This document shows, piece by piece, positions 25,577 through 33,920 of a DNA stretch of 64,000 bases. How positions within the stretch are numbered: position 1 is the first letter of the stretch; every line of letters begins with the position of its first letter. Under the pieces are notes generated by a model. The model was not told the DNA's origin. It made no database searches and worked only from the letters and a program-made list of their open reading frames with translations. The stretch spans positions 1 through 64,000 of the forward strand of contig DAIOEN010000002.1 in assembly GCA_036746235.1 (NCBI GenBank), given 5' to 3'. A program made the translations under genes and the position numbers. This DNA comes from CALARM01 sp036746235 (GTDB lineage: Bacteria > Vulcanimicrobiota > SpSt-956 > JAKJGF01).

Positions 25577-25771
25577 TTACTCTTTCCATGGCAAAAAAAT
25601 TGCTTCAGTAGGGCAAATTTTTGCGCATTCTTCTTTTTTCTGACAGGCATCGGGTCTGACAACCACTGCTTTTTCATCTTCTCCTATGGCTATTACATCA
25701 TTGGGACAGATAGCAACACAGGCTTTGCAACCTATACATAATTCGCCATCAATCTCAGGAAATTCATTCAT
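25577..25771 (-). CDS. 2[4Fe-4S]-type ferredoxin
   Basis: This 64-residue protein has CIGCKACVAICP, a complete first cluster motif. The second half, DACQKKEECAKICPTEAI, has the CxxxC spacing and CP of a second cluster with an unusual CxxxxxC gap. It should be a small cytoplasmic electron carrier. GGTGA upstream of ATG 25771 gives initiation. Repeat A separates it from the JAMM gene on the same strand. It could serve the NuoE/F-type complex or the radical SAM enzyme, but nothing in the context proves it. Confidence 0.88.
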   Translation of the reverse strand: MNEFPEIDGELCIGCKACVAICPNDVIAIGEDEKAVVVRPDACQKKEECAKICPTEAIFLPWKE

Positions 25772-25793
25772 ATATATTCACCGGCCTTTTCTT

Positions 25794-25873
25794 TAATTAT
25801 TTAGACAAACTGCCTCTACTTAATTTTCATCTAAAGCCTTATTTTACGCCATTAAAAATGAAAATTCCTATAC
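25794..25873 (+). repeat. Dispersed repeat family A, copy 3
   Basis: ATTTAGACAAACTGCCTCT, TTTTCATCTAAAGCCTTATT and TTTTACGCCATTAAAA match copy 1 at 16553-16632 along about 80 bases. It fills the spacer between the JAMM gene and the ferredoxin gene. Confidence 0.75.
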
Positions 25874-25915
25874 CCTTTAATTATACAATCAGAACAGGTT
25901 ATTACTTCAGAAATA

Positions 25916-27406
25916 TTATTTTGGTTCAAATTCTTCTCCTGTGATTAACCATTCTCCGTTTTCTCTGGTAAATTTTAATATTTTATACCCGTTACTGACA
26001 AATGTGCCGTTAAAATACTGCTCAAACCTGACTTCCATTTCAGTATCGCTTACGGCAGTGACAGTTATATCACCTACTATATCTACCTGAGGTTTTCCAT
26101 CAAATACTTTATCAGATACTTTCATATCCATCCAGTCGGTCAGACTTCTGGTTTTAGAATTACTGAATTTATCAGAATAAAAACTTTTAAAGTTATCTAC
26201 ATTTCCTTCTTTCCACGCAGAAACCCATGATTTTACCTTTCCCTTTACTGTTTCATCAGTATTTTCCGCCTGTGCCGAAGGAGTTACTGAAGGTTTCTCC
26301 GGTGTTGGCGTCTCAGATATTGCAGAAGAAGAAGGAGAAGGCTTTATCACCGGCGTCCCTTCTGCAGGGGTACTGGCTTCTGCTACAGGGACAGGTGTAG
26401 GCGCTATGAGCTGTGCTACCTGACGGAATGGAGTTTCTCCTTCTTTAACATATACATTTGCAATCTTCCATTTATCATCTGTTTCATTTTTCCATGCTTC
26501 TATTTTCAGTGTTTCTTCTATAAAATCACAGTCAAGGAATATTTCTTTTTTGTCCGGTGTAACTTCTCTGGCTTCTACAGTAAAACTTCCCTGGTCCTGA
26601 CGGGCATTCTTTTTCAGGTCATCCATTTTACTCTTCCCTATGCCGATTACTACCAGTAAGATTACTATTACAGTACTCAGAACAGTTATTATAATTTTAG
26701 GATGATAGAAACTGAAATAAAAACCTTCGTCTTCCTGTTCCTGTTTATGTTCTTCATCCCCTTCTTCTTCTTTCACAGGTATTTTATTTTCTTTATCTTT
26801 TTTTCTTTCCCGGTTTTGTTCTACCATATCAACCAGTTTTTTCATTTTCGGTATATCATCATTGTTATCACAGTAAATTACGTAACCCTTACTCGGATAT
26901 GCTTTTTCCCCGTCTTTATCTGTTCCGAAAATAGCAAAATCCTTTGCAACTGATTCCACTATGAGGAGCACATACCAGTCTGCATTAAAAAAACTCACAT
27001 GAGTGTCCTGATCATCCGGAGAAAGTTCTACCCCCCAACCGGGATGGGAGTGATACCATCCGACAATTCTGTCTTCAGGAAATTTTTCTTTTACCTCTTC
27101 AGTCAGTTTATCGAATTCTTCTTCGGAAAAGGTGAATTTTTTCTGTAGCCCCATTCTTGATACAGGCAATATGTTTTTTATATCAAGATAAAGAAAATCA
27201 TCATCTATCCTTTTATCAGAGTATATATTTCCTATAAGGAGGCCACCCATTTCGTTTATTGTATCTTTTAGCCCATGTTTCATAGCTTTTGCTATTGTCA
27301 GGTAATTTATAAAGATTTTATATTTCTCTTCTATAGCAGAACCTATAATTATACACCTGTTTTTAGGTGGAGTCGGTTTCTCATTTGTTGCAAGATTATC
27401 TTCCAT
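25916..27406 (-). CDS. Transmembrane JAMM/MPN metalloprotease-like protein with extracytoplasmic NTF2/Cds6-like domain
   Basis: Residues 30-190 form a JAB/MPN domain with a complete JAMM signature: Glu52 (EMGGLLIG) and His119-x-His121-x7-Ser129-x2-Asp132. Such domains are zinc isopeptidases or deconjugating/processing proteases. A charged Lys/Glu linker (195-228) leads to one transmembrane helix (237-257), then a region of unknown fold, a Pro/Ser/Thr-rich linker (335-370), and a C-terminal domain of about 120 residues (VKSWVSAWKEGNVDNFKSFY) resembling the NTF2-like Cds6 domain. With no signal peptide, the JAMM domain should be cytoplasmic and the C-terminus outside. No ubiquitin-like or E1-like partner is nearby. 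GGAGGTAACTAA precedes ATG 27406. Confidence 0.85.
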   Translation of the reverse strand: MEDNLATNEKPTPPKNRCIIIGSAIEEKYKIFINYLTIAKAMKHGLKDTINEMGGLLIGNIYSDKRIDDDFLYLDIKNILPVSRMGLQKKFTFSEEEFDKLTEEVKEKFPEDRIVGWYHSHPGWGVELSPDDQDTHVSFFNADWYVLLIVESVAKDFAIFGTDKDGEKAYPSKGYVIYCDNNDDIPKMKKLVDMVEQNRERKKDKENKIPVKEEEGDEEHKQEQEDEGFYFSFYHPKIIITVLSTVIVILLVVIGIGKSKMDDLKKNARQDQGSFTVEAREVTPDKKEIFLDCDFIEETLKIEAWKNETDDKWKIANVYVKEGETPFRQVAQLIAPTPVPVAEASTPAEGTPVIKPSPSSSAISETPTPEKPSVTPSAQAENTDETVKGKVKSWVSAWKEGNVDNFKSFYSDKFSNSKTRSLTDWMDMKVSDKVFDGKPQVDIVGDITVTAVSDTEMEVRFEQYFNGTFVSNGYKILKFTRENGEWLITGEEFEPK

Positions 27407-27449
27407 TTAGTTACCTCCACAGAGTACGCAGCAGATAAGTCAGTGCCCG

Positions 27450-27499
27450 TTTATAAATTATCAGTGAATAGTAAGTAAATTTTATAAACTCACTGATAA
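27450..27499 (-). promoter_or_regulatory. Promoter and dyad operator of the JAMM gene
   Basis: On the minus strand TTACTT (27473-27478) and TATAAA (27450-27455) are 17 bases apart. Exact inverted arms TTATCAGTGA (27458-27467) and TCACTGATAA (27490-27499) straddle the -35 and spacer, which looks like a repressor site. Confidence 0.55.
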
Positions 27500-27820
27500 T
27501 CTTTTTTCGGACAAACTTTTATATTGACCGGTACTAAGGTTAAAATTATTCTATTTCAAAGAATCCTTTTTCAGTAAAATATCAATATACGGAACATTTA
27601 GATTTTTTGGAATTTATGTTGAAATTATAAAGTATTTTCTCTAATAGGTCAATCAATTTTATGAACTCATTGATTTTTTATTGATGTCTGTCCATCATAA
27701 AAAAATTATTATAAATATTCTGTCTGATGATGAGTCACTGAGGCCGGAATTACATAAGAATCGTAACCGGTAACTGGAGGAAGTTTTTAATCCTTTGTCA
27801 TACCCGCAGGGTCATAGCTG
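27500..27820. other. Spacer without gene
   Basis: It is AT-rich. It holds a family C end motif CGGTACTAAG (27529-27538) and a second TTTTATGAACTCATTGAT segment (about 27657-27675) similar to TTTTATAAACTCACTGAT at 27480-27497. No coding signal is seen. Confidence 0.4.
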
Positions 27821-28741
27821 TTACCAGAATTTCCACCATGCTTTTTCCTTTTTCCATGTTTCAAGAAGTTGTTTTTTTTCTTCATCCATTCTGGCCATGA
27901 ACATAGTCTTTTGTTCTTCTAAAGCTGTTTCTTTTTCCTGTAAGAATCTGGCATACTGAGCCTGTATGATTTCTTCTTTTTCTCTTATTCTTTCCTGTAA
28001 TTCTGTTTTATCTCTGGAAAGAATCTTCAAATTACTGGCATTATCCATTAAAACTTTTTCTATTGAAGGCCCCGGTGAGTTTTTTAAATTATCCTGCAAA
28101 GTCCGGTTTTCTTCCTGTAATGTAATATTTGCTTTTTCCAGATTTTTTATTGCTTCTGACATAGCAGGCAGGGATTTTAAATCATCCTGAAGCATATGAT
28201 TTTCTTCTTTCAGTTTCAGGTTTTCTTCTCTGACAGGCCCAAGTTCTTTCATAGATTCAACCAGAACAGGTAAGGATTTTAGTTCTTTCTGAAATATTTG
28301 ACTTTCTTCCTGCAATTTCCGGTTTTCTTCAAGTAATGTTTCTAATTTTTCTTTTAAAAACTGATTTTCCTGTTCAACTCTTCCGAGCCTGTATAAAGAT
28401 TGCTGTTCAACCGGCTTTACAAGCTCTGCCTGTTTGGTAGAAAAAAACTCCTCCATTACTTCTCTGACTTTTTCTGCAGTAAGATGTTCCTTGCCTTTTA
28501 CTACATCTTCCCCTTTATCAATATTTTTCAAATCTTCTTTAATTTTACTGTCTTTATCAGTACAGATAATATTAAAAATTCTTTCTATATCTGCTTTCTT
28601 AACAGTCATATACTCTTTACCGTTAATCACCTTTTTGTCACTTGAAAGGGTTCCTCTTTCAATATATTTGTAAATGGTATTCTGACTCTTACCTGTAAGA
28701 AGAGAAGCTTCCAGTATGGTTATATTACTGCTGTTACTCAT
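27821..28741 (-). CDS. HTH DNA-binding protein with long coiled coil (KfrA-like architecture)
   Basis: The first 55 residues form a MerR/excisionase-like helix-turn-helix (ITILEASLLTGKSQNTIYKYIERG). Residues about 95-290 are a long coiled coil with internal repeats containing KSLP, EENxxLQxxL and REEN. The tail is KEKAWWKFW. An HTH plus coiled coil ending in a W-rich tip is seen in plasmid- and element-borne DNA-binding proteins of the KfrA type, suggesting a DNA-organising or partition-like role. GGAGTAATATTTT precedes ATG 28741. It is monocistronic between two repeat-rich spacers. Confidence 0.75.
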   Translation of the reverse strand: MSNSSNITILEASLLTGKSQNTIYKYIERGTLSSDKKVINGKEYMTVKKADIERIFNIICTDKDSKIKEDLKNIDKGEDVVKGKEHLTAEKVREVMEEFFSTKQAELVKPVEQQSLYRLGRVEQENQFLKEKLETLLEENRKLQEESQIFQKELKSLPVLVESMKELGPVREENLKLKEENHMLQDDLKSLPAMSEAIKNLEKANITLQEENRTLQDNLKNSPGPSIEKVLMDNASNLKILSRDKTELQERIREKEEIIQAQYARFLQEKETALEEQKTMFMARMDEEKKQLLETWKKEKAWWKFW

Positions 28742-28856
28742 AAAATATTACTCCATAAACATCTTATATTTCAGTTATATTATATTTATTTTCATAACGT
28801 TCTACAGGAATAATAAAATTTCCTGCATTCTGTGTTATATCTTTTAAGAGACAATC

Positions 28857-28890
28857 CTGTTATCCCCAAAAATCCCAAAAATCCCTGTGC
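28857..28890 (+). repeat. Repeat family E (tandem AAATCCC units)
   Basis: TCCTGTTATCCCCAAAAATC with further AAATCCC units matches 25541-25575 and, inverted, 50112-50148. The units are short imperfect tandem copies. Confidence 0.6.
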
Positions 28891-28917
28891 AAGGTATGGA
28901 CTCATATGTTATAATAA

Positions 28918-29003
28918 CTTACTGACCTGAGCATAAGTGTATAATAAATGTTTTCTTCCCGGCACGGGTTACGCGTCACGAGAGAATATATATTACTTAT
29001 GCT
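28918..29003 (-). repeat. Dispersed repeat family B, copy 2
   Basis: The reverse complement matches 10336-10413. It lies directly upstream of the aminotransferase gene, in a 316-base spacer that otherwise shows no gene. Confidence 0.65.
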
Positions 29004-29084
29004 TATCTCAGTAATTATTTTTAGTCATTCTGTCGTCATATATTACGAACATTATGATTGAATATGTTTTTAGGAGGAAAATTT

Positions 29085-30359
29085 ATGAGAGCTATCAGCC
29101 GATACAGTGCCAGAATGGCGCCTGGCACCCTGTTAATTCTTATGTCATCATATCTGAAAGGAGATCTTCTGGAAGGGCCGGAGATACAGGAATTTGAAAA
29201 AGATTTCGCTATGTATCAGGAAGTACCTTATGCTATTCCGGCATCCTATGGCCGTATGGCTTTTTATTATATTTTAAAAGCCATGGATATACCGGAAGGC
29301 AGTGAGATTATATTCCCTGCTCTTACCTTCTGGGTAGTGCCTGCTATGGCGAAGGCTGCAGGTTTAAAGCCCGTATTTATAGATATAAAACCTGATACAT
29401 ATAATATGGACCCGGCAAAGATTGAAGCTGCCATAACAGAAAAAACCAGAGTAATAGTCCCTACTCATGTTTACGGTCATCCCTGTGAAATGGATGAAAT
29501 CATGGAAATAGCAGACCGTCATGACCTGACCGTAATAGAAGACTGTGCCCATGCAATGGGCTCAACCTATAAAGGCAGAAAGGTCGGAACCTTTGGGAAA
29601 GCCGCTTTTACAAGTTTTCAGTCTTTAAAAAGCATAAATTGTTTCGGCGGCTCTATGGCAATGACATCTGACCCGAATATTGCCGCAAAGGTAAGGGAAC
29701 AGTCTTATGCACATCCACTTCCACAGAAATTCCCACTCTTTAAGAAAATCTTTATGGATTATATAGAAACAAAACTTCTCGGTCCAAAGGCCTTCTTTTT
29801 TTCAGGATTTCCCATACTTTATGCCTATTCTTTTACAGGTGATTATAACAGGGTTACTATAAAGACATGGGAAAAATTCCGTCCCCTTTTCCCCACTCCG
29901 AAGGGATATTGCAAACAATTTACAAACATTCAGGCAAAATTCGGCATAAGAGGTCTTGAAATGCTCGACCATTATAATGACCTTGTAAGATCAAATGCTC
30001 ATGAATATGATAATGCTTTAAAAGATATCCCCTCTATTATGCTTCCAAGGATAATTCCCGGAGCAGTATCAAATTATTATCAATACTGTATAAGGGTATC
30101 TGATGCCTATACCCTCAGCCAGAGAGCTATAAGGAAAGGTATTGATCTCTGTAATCTTCATATAGATATATGTCCGACACTTGAGCTCTTCTCAGAAGAA
30201 TATTCTCATTGTCCCAATGCGGAATCTATGAAAAACACTTTGCAGTTACCTGCCTATTCGGACCTTAAAGAAAGAGATCTCAGATGGATTATAAGAGAAG
30301 TAAAACAACTGTCGAGGGATCTGCCGCCTCTGGATAAAAGCAGATATACCACAGAGTAA
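29085..30359 (+). CDS. DegT/DnrJ/EryC1-type PLP aminotransferase
   Basis: This sugar-aminotransferase-like protein has the N-terminal YLKGDLLEGPEIQEFE, the fold-type I blocks IIFPALTFW and VIVPTHVYGHPCEMD, EDCAHAMGS, and the probable PLP lysine in TSFQSLKSINCFGGS. Family members transaminate keto-sugars for glycans or antibiotics. AGGAGGAAAATTT fixes ATG 29085 as the start, nine codons inside the longest frame, giving 424 residues. A secreted TPR protein gene follows after 12 bases, so the two are co-transcribed. Its central region (KIFMDYIETKLLGPKAFFF) is longer than in classical sugar aminotransferases. Confidence 0.88.
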   Translation: MRAISRYSARMAPGTLLILMSSYLKGDLLEGPEIQEFEKDFAMYQEVPYAIPASYGRMAFYYILKAMDIPEGSEIIFPALTFWVVPAMAKAAGLKPVFIDIKPDTYNMDPAKIEAAITEKTRVIVPTHVYGHPCEMDEIMEIADRHDLTVIEDCAHAMGSTYKGRKVGTFGKAAFTSFQSLKSINCFGGSMAMTSDPNIAAKVREQSYAHPLPQKFPLFKKIFMDYIETKLLGPKAFFFSGFPILYAYSFTGDYNRVTIKTWEKFRPLFPTPKGYCKQFTNIQAKFGIRGLEMLDHYNDLVRSNAHEYDNALKDIPSIMLPRIIPGAVSNYYQYCIRVSDAYTLSQRAIRKGIDLCNLHIDICPTLELFSEEYSHCPNAESMKNTLQLPAYSDLKERDLRWIIREVKQLSRDLPPLDKSRYTTE

Positions 30360-30371
30360 GGAGGGTCAGTT

Positions 30372-31445
30372 ATGAGAAAATATATATCCTGTATATTGCT
30401 TGTCCTGATTGCCATAATAATCCCGTCAGCAGCACTTTCTGCCGGAGATTCTCAGAGGGAAGAAGCAAGAATACATGCCCAGAAAGCGGGAGAATTTATA
30501 AAAGAAAACAACTGGTCTTCTGCTCTGGAGGAAGCAAAAAAATCAGTAAAAGCAGACAGTAAATATCCTGAAGGACATCTGCTTCTCGGTATTATTTATG
30601 TGAAACTCGGTGAACTGGATAATGCGGAAAAACAACTGAAAAATACAATGGATTTGAATTCTGATATAGCAGAAGCCTATACCTATATGGGTAAAGTCTA
30701 TTATTACAGAGATAAACTTGATAAAGCCCTTGAATATTATAAAAAAGCAGTGGCAAAAGGTAAAGAGGAAGTGCTTGCCTACCAGGATATGGGACATATT
30801 TATTATCAAAAATCAAGAGAAGCACTGAATTCTTCAGGAAATAAAGCAGAAGCAAACGAGAAAATGTCTCTTGCTGTGGACTGCTACAAAAAAGCACTTC
30901 AGATAGATCCGAAAAATTCCGAGTTACATAATTTTCTTGGTGCCGCATATTATTATACAGGTAAAACAGGGAATGCTCTCGGAGAATATGAAAAGGCCAT
31001 AGAACTTGATAAGAAAAATGCTTCTGCCTACAGTAATCTGGGCGAATATTATTTCAGAGAAAAGAAAGATTTTCCTAAAGCCACAGAGGCCTATAAAACT
31101 GCCATAGATTTATATACAAAGGAACTGTCAGGTAAATCAGGATTTAACCAGAAAGAAATAAAAGCAAAACAGTTAGAACTTGCTCTCTGTCATTACGGCC
31201 TCGGTTACATATATAATGTCCAGGGACAGGCTTCTCCTGCTATAGAACAGTTCAATAAAGTGTTAAAATTTGATGCCAATAATGCAGAAGCCTATGTGGG
31301 GCTTGCGTCTTCCTTCGAACTTGCAGGTGATAAACAGAAAGCCATAGAATATTTCAAAAAAGCTCTTAAGATTGCAAAAGAACAGAATAATACTGCTCTT
31401 AAGAATGCGCTGGAAGCAAAGTTAAAAAAAATGGGAGCACAGTAG
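30372..31445 (+). CDS. Secreted TPR-repeat protein
   Basis: A signal peptide (ISCILLVLIAIIIPSAALSA) precedes about seven TPR units (for example YPEGHLLLGIIYVKLGELDNAEKQLK and SAYSNLGEYYFREKKDFPKATEAYK). The 357-residue protein is a periplasmic or surface scaffold. GGAGGGTCAGTT precedes ATG 30372, 12 bases after the aminotransferase gene, implying an operon and perhaps a glycan-assembly role. Confidence 0.88.
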   Translation: MRKYISCILLVLIAIIIPSAALSAGDSQREEARIHAQKAGEFIKENNWSSALEEAKKSVKADSKYPEGHLLLGIIYVKLGELDNAEKQLKNTMDLNSDIAEAYTYMGKVYYYRDKLDKALEYYKKAVAKGKEEVLAYQDMGHIYYQKSREALNSSGNKAEANEKMSLAVDCYKKALQIDPKNSELHNFLGAAYYYTGKTGNALGEYEKAIELDKKNASAYSNLGEYYFREKKDFPKATEAYKTAIDLYTKELSGKSGFNQKEIKAKQLELALCHYGLGYIYNVQGQASPAIEQFNKVLKFDANNAEAYVGLASSFELAGDKQKAIEYFKKALKIAKEQNNTALKNALEAKLKKMGAQ

Positions 31446-31453
31446 TAACGGAT

Positions 31454-31513
31454 AAGTGAGTGGTGAGTAGAACCGGATAATTTCTACTCACTATTCACTA
31501 CTCACTATTCACT
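31454..31513. repeat. Tandem and inverted TACTCACTATTCACT repeat
   Basis: AGTGAGTGGTGAGTAG (31455-31470) is nearly the reverse complement of CTACTCACTATTCACT (31484-31499), and the ACTCACTATTCACT unit is then repeated in tandem to 31513. The repeat runs to within 3 bases of the next ATG and replaces any Shine-Dalgarno there. Confidence 0.75.
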
Positions 31514-31516
31514 AAA

Positions 31517-31921
31517 ATGTTAATCAACAGAGATAAATATTACTGGTATAACAGAGGAGAAAAACTGCTTGTTTCTCTTAATGCATATAATTTGCCATAT
31601 GATGAAATATATGCAGAAGCCATCAGATGTTATATGAAGGCCATATCTCTCGATCCTCTGTTTGTTGATGCGTGGAATGCCAGAGGGTATGTTTTATATA
31701 TTCTCGGCAAGTATAAAAAAGCCATTATATGTTTTAATAAAGCCATAGAAATCTCTCCTGAGAATTTAGACGGCTTGTCCAACAAAGGACTTACTTTATA
31801 TAAAATGGGGAATTATAAAGAAGCAATGAAATGTTATGATAGAGTGATAGATATGGAACCTGACTTTCCCAATGCCAGACATAACAGAGAAAAAATCTTC
31901 GAAATATTAAATAAAAAATGA
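31517..31921 (+). CDS. Small TPR protein
   Basis: The 134-residue protein holds three TPR units (AWNARGYVLYILGKYKKAIICF, GLSNKGLTLYKMGNYKEAMKCY). The stop overlaps the start of the next gene (ATGA), so translation is coupled. The annotated ATG lacks a Shine-Dalgarno because the repeat at 31454-31513 abuts it. A cytoplasmic partner role for the adjacent membrane methyltransferase is a guess. Confidence 0.8.
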   Translation: MLINRDKYYWYNRGEKLLVSLNAYNLPYDEIYAEAIRCYMKAISLDPLFVDAWNARGYVLYILGKYKKAIICFNKAIEISPENLDGLSNKGLTLYKMGNYKEAMKCYDRVIDMEPDFPNARHNREKIFEILNKK

Positions 31922-32901
31922 TTTCAGAGAATCCTCTTTTACAAACTGTTTTAAACTATATCCTCTACGGATGTTATTGTGTTTTTCTTTATTTTCTCGG
32001 CATCTGGGTGTTTCAGGATGCAGACCGAAGGGGACTTAACGGTTATTACTGGTGTCTTTTATGTGTATTTTTTCCCATAGGCGGTATACCTGTTTATCTG
32101 CTCTTAAGGCCGAAATCCATTCTTAAAATATGTCATGACTGTGATACAGGAGAACATGACAGCCTTTTATGTTATTATTGCCCTCATAATACGTCACCTG
32201 TACGTCCGCCATTTAAAATCTATATCTTTTATCTCATGAAAGGTCTACTTTACAGTGCCTTTATGACAGTTAAATTTTTCTTTTTTGTTTTTCTGAATGA
32301 TTTCTATGAAAAATTTTTTATTCTCCGAAGTAAAGAATTGAGGAAAATGAATTCATTGCTTAGAAAATATTATTTTCTTAAAAGCCCTGTAAATATGGCG
32401 CGGGTTACAGAAAAAGAAATGGAACGGCCAAGTTATTCTCTCACCTATGGAGAAACTCCCTATTCTACAGCCATTTCTATTTTTAACACAGTACAGGTTA
32501 AAGATAATGATGTCTTCTTTGATCTTGGCTCAGGAACAGGAAATGTCACATTATTTGCAAATATTTATTTTCATATAGAAAGCACCGGCATTGATCTTGT
32601 GTCTTATTTCATAGAAAAAAGCAACCTTATAGCAAAGGAAATGAAACTTGAACATATCAGGTTTATAGAGGGAGATTTTTTAGAAGAAGACCTCTCGGAA
32701 GGTACTATATTCTATATGAATTGTCTTACCTTCAATCAGGAACTGAGAAAAAAACTCGCTGAAAAAATAATAAATTCAATAAAAGAAGGCTCCAGAATTA
32801 TATCTATAGGTTATCCCCTGGGAAATTTTCATTTACTGGACAAAAAAACATATTTCTTTTCCTGGGGCTGGGAAGATGTTTATATCCAGGAAAATAGGTA
32901 G
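31918..32901 (+). CDS. Membrane protein with zinc ribbon and SAM-methyltransferase domain
   Basis: Residues 8-65 form two transmembrane helices around a VFQDADRRGLNG loop, followed by a Cys-rich ribbon CHDCDTGEHDSLLCYYC (about 75-91). A hydrophobic segment (100-135) follows, then a DOT1/class I methyltransferase-like domain with FFDLGSGTGNVTLFA and STGIDLVSYFIEKS. The membrane plus ribbon module also occurs in the 57071-57535 protein (IYKDARNRNMWALLW, CPDC...CYRC). It overlaps the small TPR gene by 4 bases. The substrate is unknown. Confidence 0.8.
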   Translation: MISENPLLQTVLNYILYGCYCVFLYFLGIWVFQDADRRGLNGYYWCLLCVFFPIGGIPVYLLLRPKSILKICHDCDTGEHDSLLCYYCPHNTSPVRPPFKIYIFYLMKGLLYSAFMTVKFFFFVFLNDFYEKFFILRSKELRKMNSLLRKYYFLKSPVNMARVTEKEMERPSYSLTYGETPYSTAISIFNTVQVKDNDVFFDLGSGTGNVTLFANIYFHIESTGIDLVSYFIEKSNLIAKEMKLEHIRFIEGDFLEEDLSEGTIFYMNCLTFNQELRKKLAEKIINSIKEGSRIISIGYPLGNFHLLDKKTYFFSWGWEDVYIQENR

Positions 32902-32919
32902 AAACTGCTCAAGCCTTTT

Positions 32920-32978
32920 TAAGGTTATGAATCTTGGGTTAATAATATTAAACCTGACACCCATAATCCATAACCTTA
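32920..32978. repeat. Imperfect inverted repeat in converging spacer
   Basis: TAAGGTTATG (32920-32929) and CATAACCTTA (32969-32978), extended by GGGT/ACCC, form a hairpin between the plus-strand methyltransferase gene and the minus-strand peptide gene. It probably helps terminate the former. Confidence 0.55.
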
Positions 32979-32986
32979 AAATTTAA

Positions 32987-33010
32987 CCTGGTAGACTATA
33001 ATCTACCAGG
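32987..33010. terminator. Hairpin overlapping the stop of the Nif11-type gene
   Basis: CCTGGTAGA (32987-32995) and TCTACCAGG (33002-33010) pair perfectly. The stop codon and last Trp codon of the peptide gene lie in the stem. Confidence 0.65.
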
Positions 33011-33248
33011 GGTGTTGACCGGTATCAAAAATAAAACAATAACCTGTAGTACCGGCAGATATATCTTGTAGCTCCCTATCTGTCAGCTCTACCTTCAACG
33101 CCTTTATATCTTCTTCTGTAAAAGCAAATCCCTCTTGCTGTACCCAGGCTATACGTGTCTCTGAATCTTTACATTCAGTTACCTTATTTCTAAAGTCTTC
33201 ATCTGTCTTCATTCTTTCCAGAAATGCCCTGGCTGATTCTAAACTCAT
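33003..33248 (-). CDS. Nif11-type leader peptide / RiPP precursor
   Basis: The 81-residue protein starts with the Nif11-like leader (MSLESARAFLERMKTDEDFR, WVQQEGFAFTEEDIKAL). It continues with ELTDRELQDISAG, the usual pre-cleavage helix ending in a double-Gly-like AG at 65-66. The remaining 15 residues, TTGYCFIFDTGQHPW, would be the core: one Cys, two Phe, Tyr, His and Trp. AAGGAGGAG fixes ATG 33248; an upstream ATG at 33266 overlaps the Shine-Dalgarno. The gene is 21 bases downstream of a NarL-type regulator and its kinase, apparently in one operon. No maturase or transporter lies immediately adjacent. A role as a signal peptide or modified peptide is inference. Confidence 0.8.
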   Translation of the reverse strand: MSLESARAFLERMKTDEDFRNKVTECKDSETRIAWVQQEGFAFTEEDIKALKVELTDRELQDISAGTTGYCFIFDTGQHPW

Positions 33249-33269
33249 AAAATACTCCTCCTTCATAGT

Positions 33270-33911
33270 TCATCCCCGGCCATCTATCAATTTCTGTTCT
33301 ATTACATATCTGATTATTTCAGCATTATTTTTCATTTTCATCTTTTTCAAAATACGATATCTATAAGTACTCACTGTTTTCACGCTGAGAGAAAGTTCGT
33401 CTGCAATATCACTGGCTGTTTTTCCTGACGCAACCATGCACATGATGCGAAATTCTCTGTCGGAAAGCACTTCATGAGGAAGGCCATTTCTGTCTTTTTC
33501 AATATTGATTGCAAGAAGTTCTGCCACAGAAGGAGTAATATATTTCCTGCCCTGTTTTACTGTTTTTATGGCCAAAATAAGCTCATCAGGCAATTTTTCT
33601 TTTGTAAGATACCCCGAAGCACCTCCCCTGAAAGCTCTCATAGCATACTGTTCTTCTGGATAAATACTTAATATGAGAACATTTATTTCAGGATGTTCTG
33701 ATTTTAATTCTCTTAAAACCTCAAGACCATTCATGTCGGGAAGGGATATATCAAGTAACACTACATCATATTTATTTTTTTTTACTTTTTTTAAAACCTC
33801 GTGACCTGTTTCTGCTTCATCTGCTACGGTAATATCCTTTGTTTCTTCCACAATCTGTCTCAGACCTTTTCTGACAACAGGATGATCATCTACAATAAGT
33901 ACTTTTATCAT
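33270..33911 (-). CDS. NarL/LuxR-type response regulator
   Basis: The 213-residue protein has a receiver (acceptor Asp in VVLLDISLPDMNG, Lys in GYLTKEKL) and a LuxR-type HTH (SDREFRIMCMVASGKTASDIADELSLSVKTVSTYRYRILKK). GAGGAAATAAT precedes ATG 33911 and overlaps the kinase stop, so kinase and regulator are coupled. It is a close paralog of the regulator at 38194-38823. Being between a kinase and a Nif11-type precursor, it may control that peptide. Confidence 0.92.
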   Translation of the reverse strand: MIKVLIVDDHPVVRKGLRQIVEETKDITVADEAETGHEVLKKVKKNKYDVVLLDISLPDMNGLEVLRELKSEHPEINVLILSIYPEEQYAMRAFRGGASGYLTKEKLPDELILAIKTVKQGRKYITPSVAELLAINIEKDRNGLPHEVLSDREFRIMCMVASGKTASDIADELSLSVKTVSTYRYRILKKMKMKNNAEIIRYVIEQKLIDGRG

Positions 33912-33920
33912 ATTATTTCC

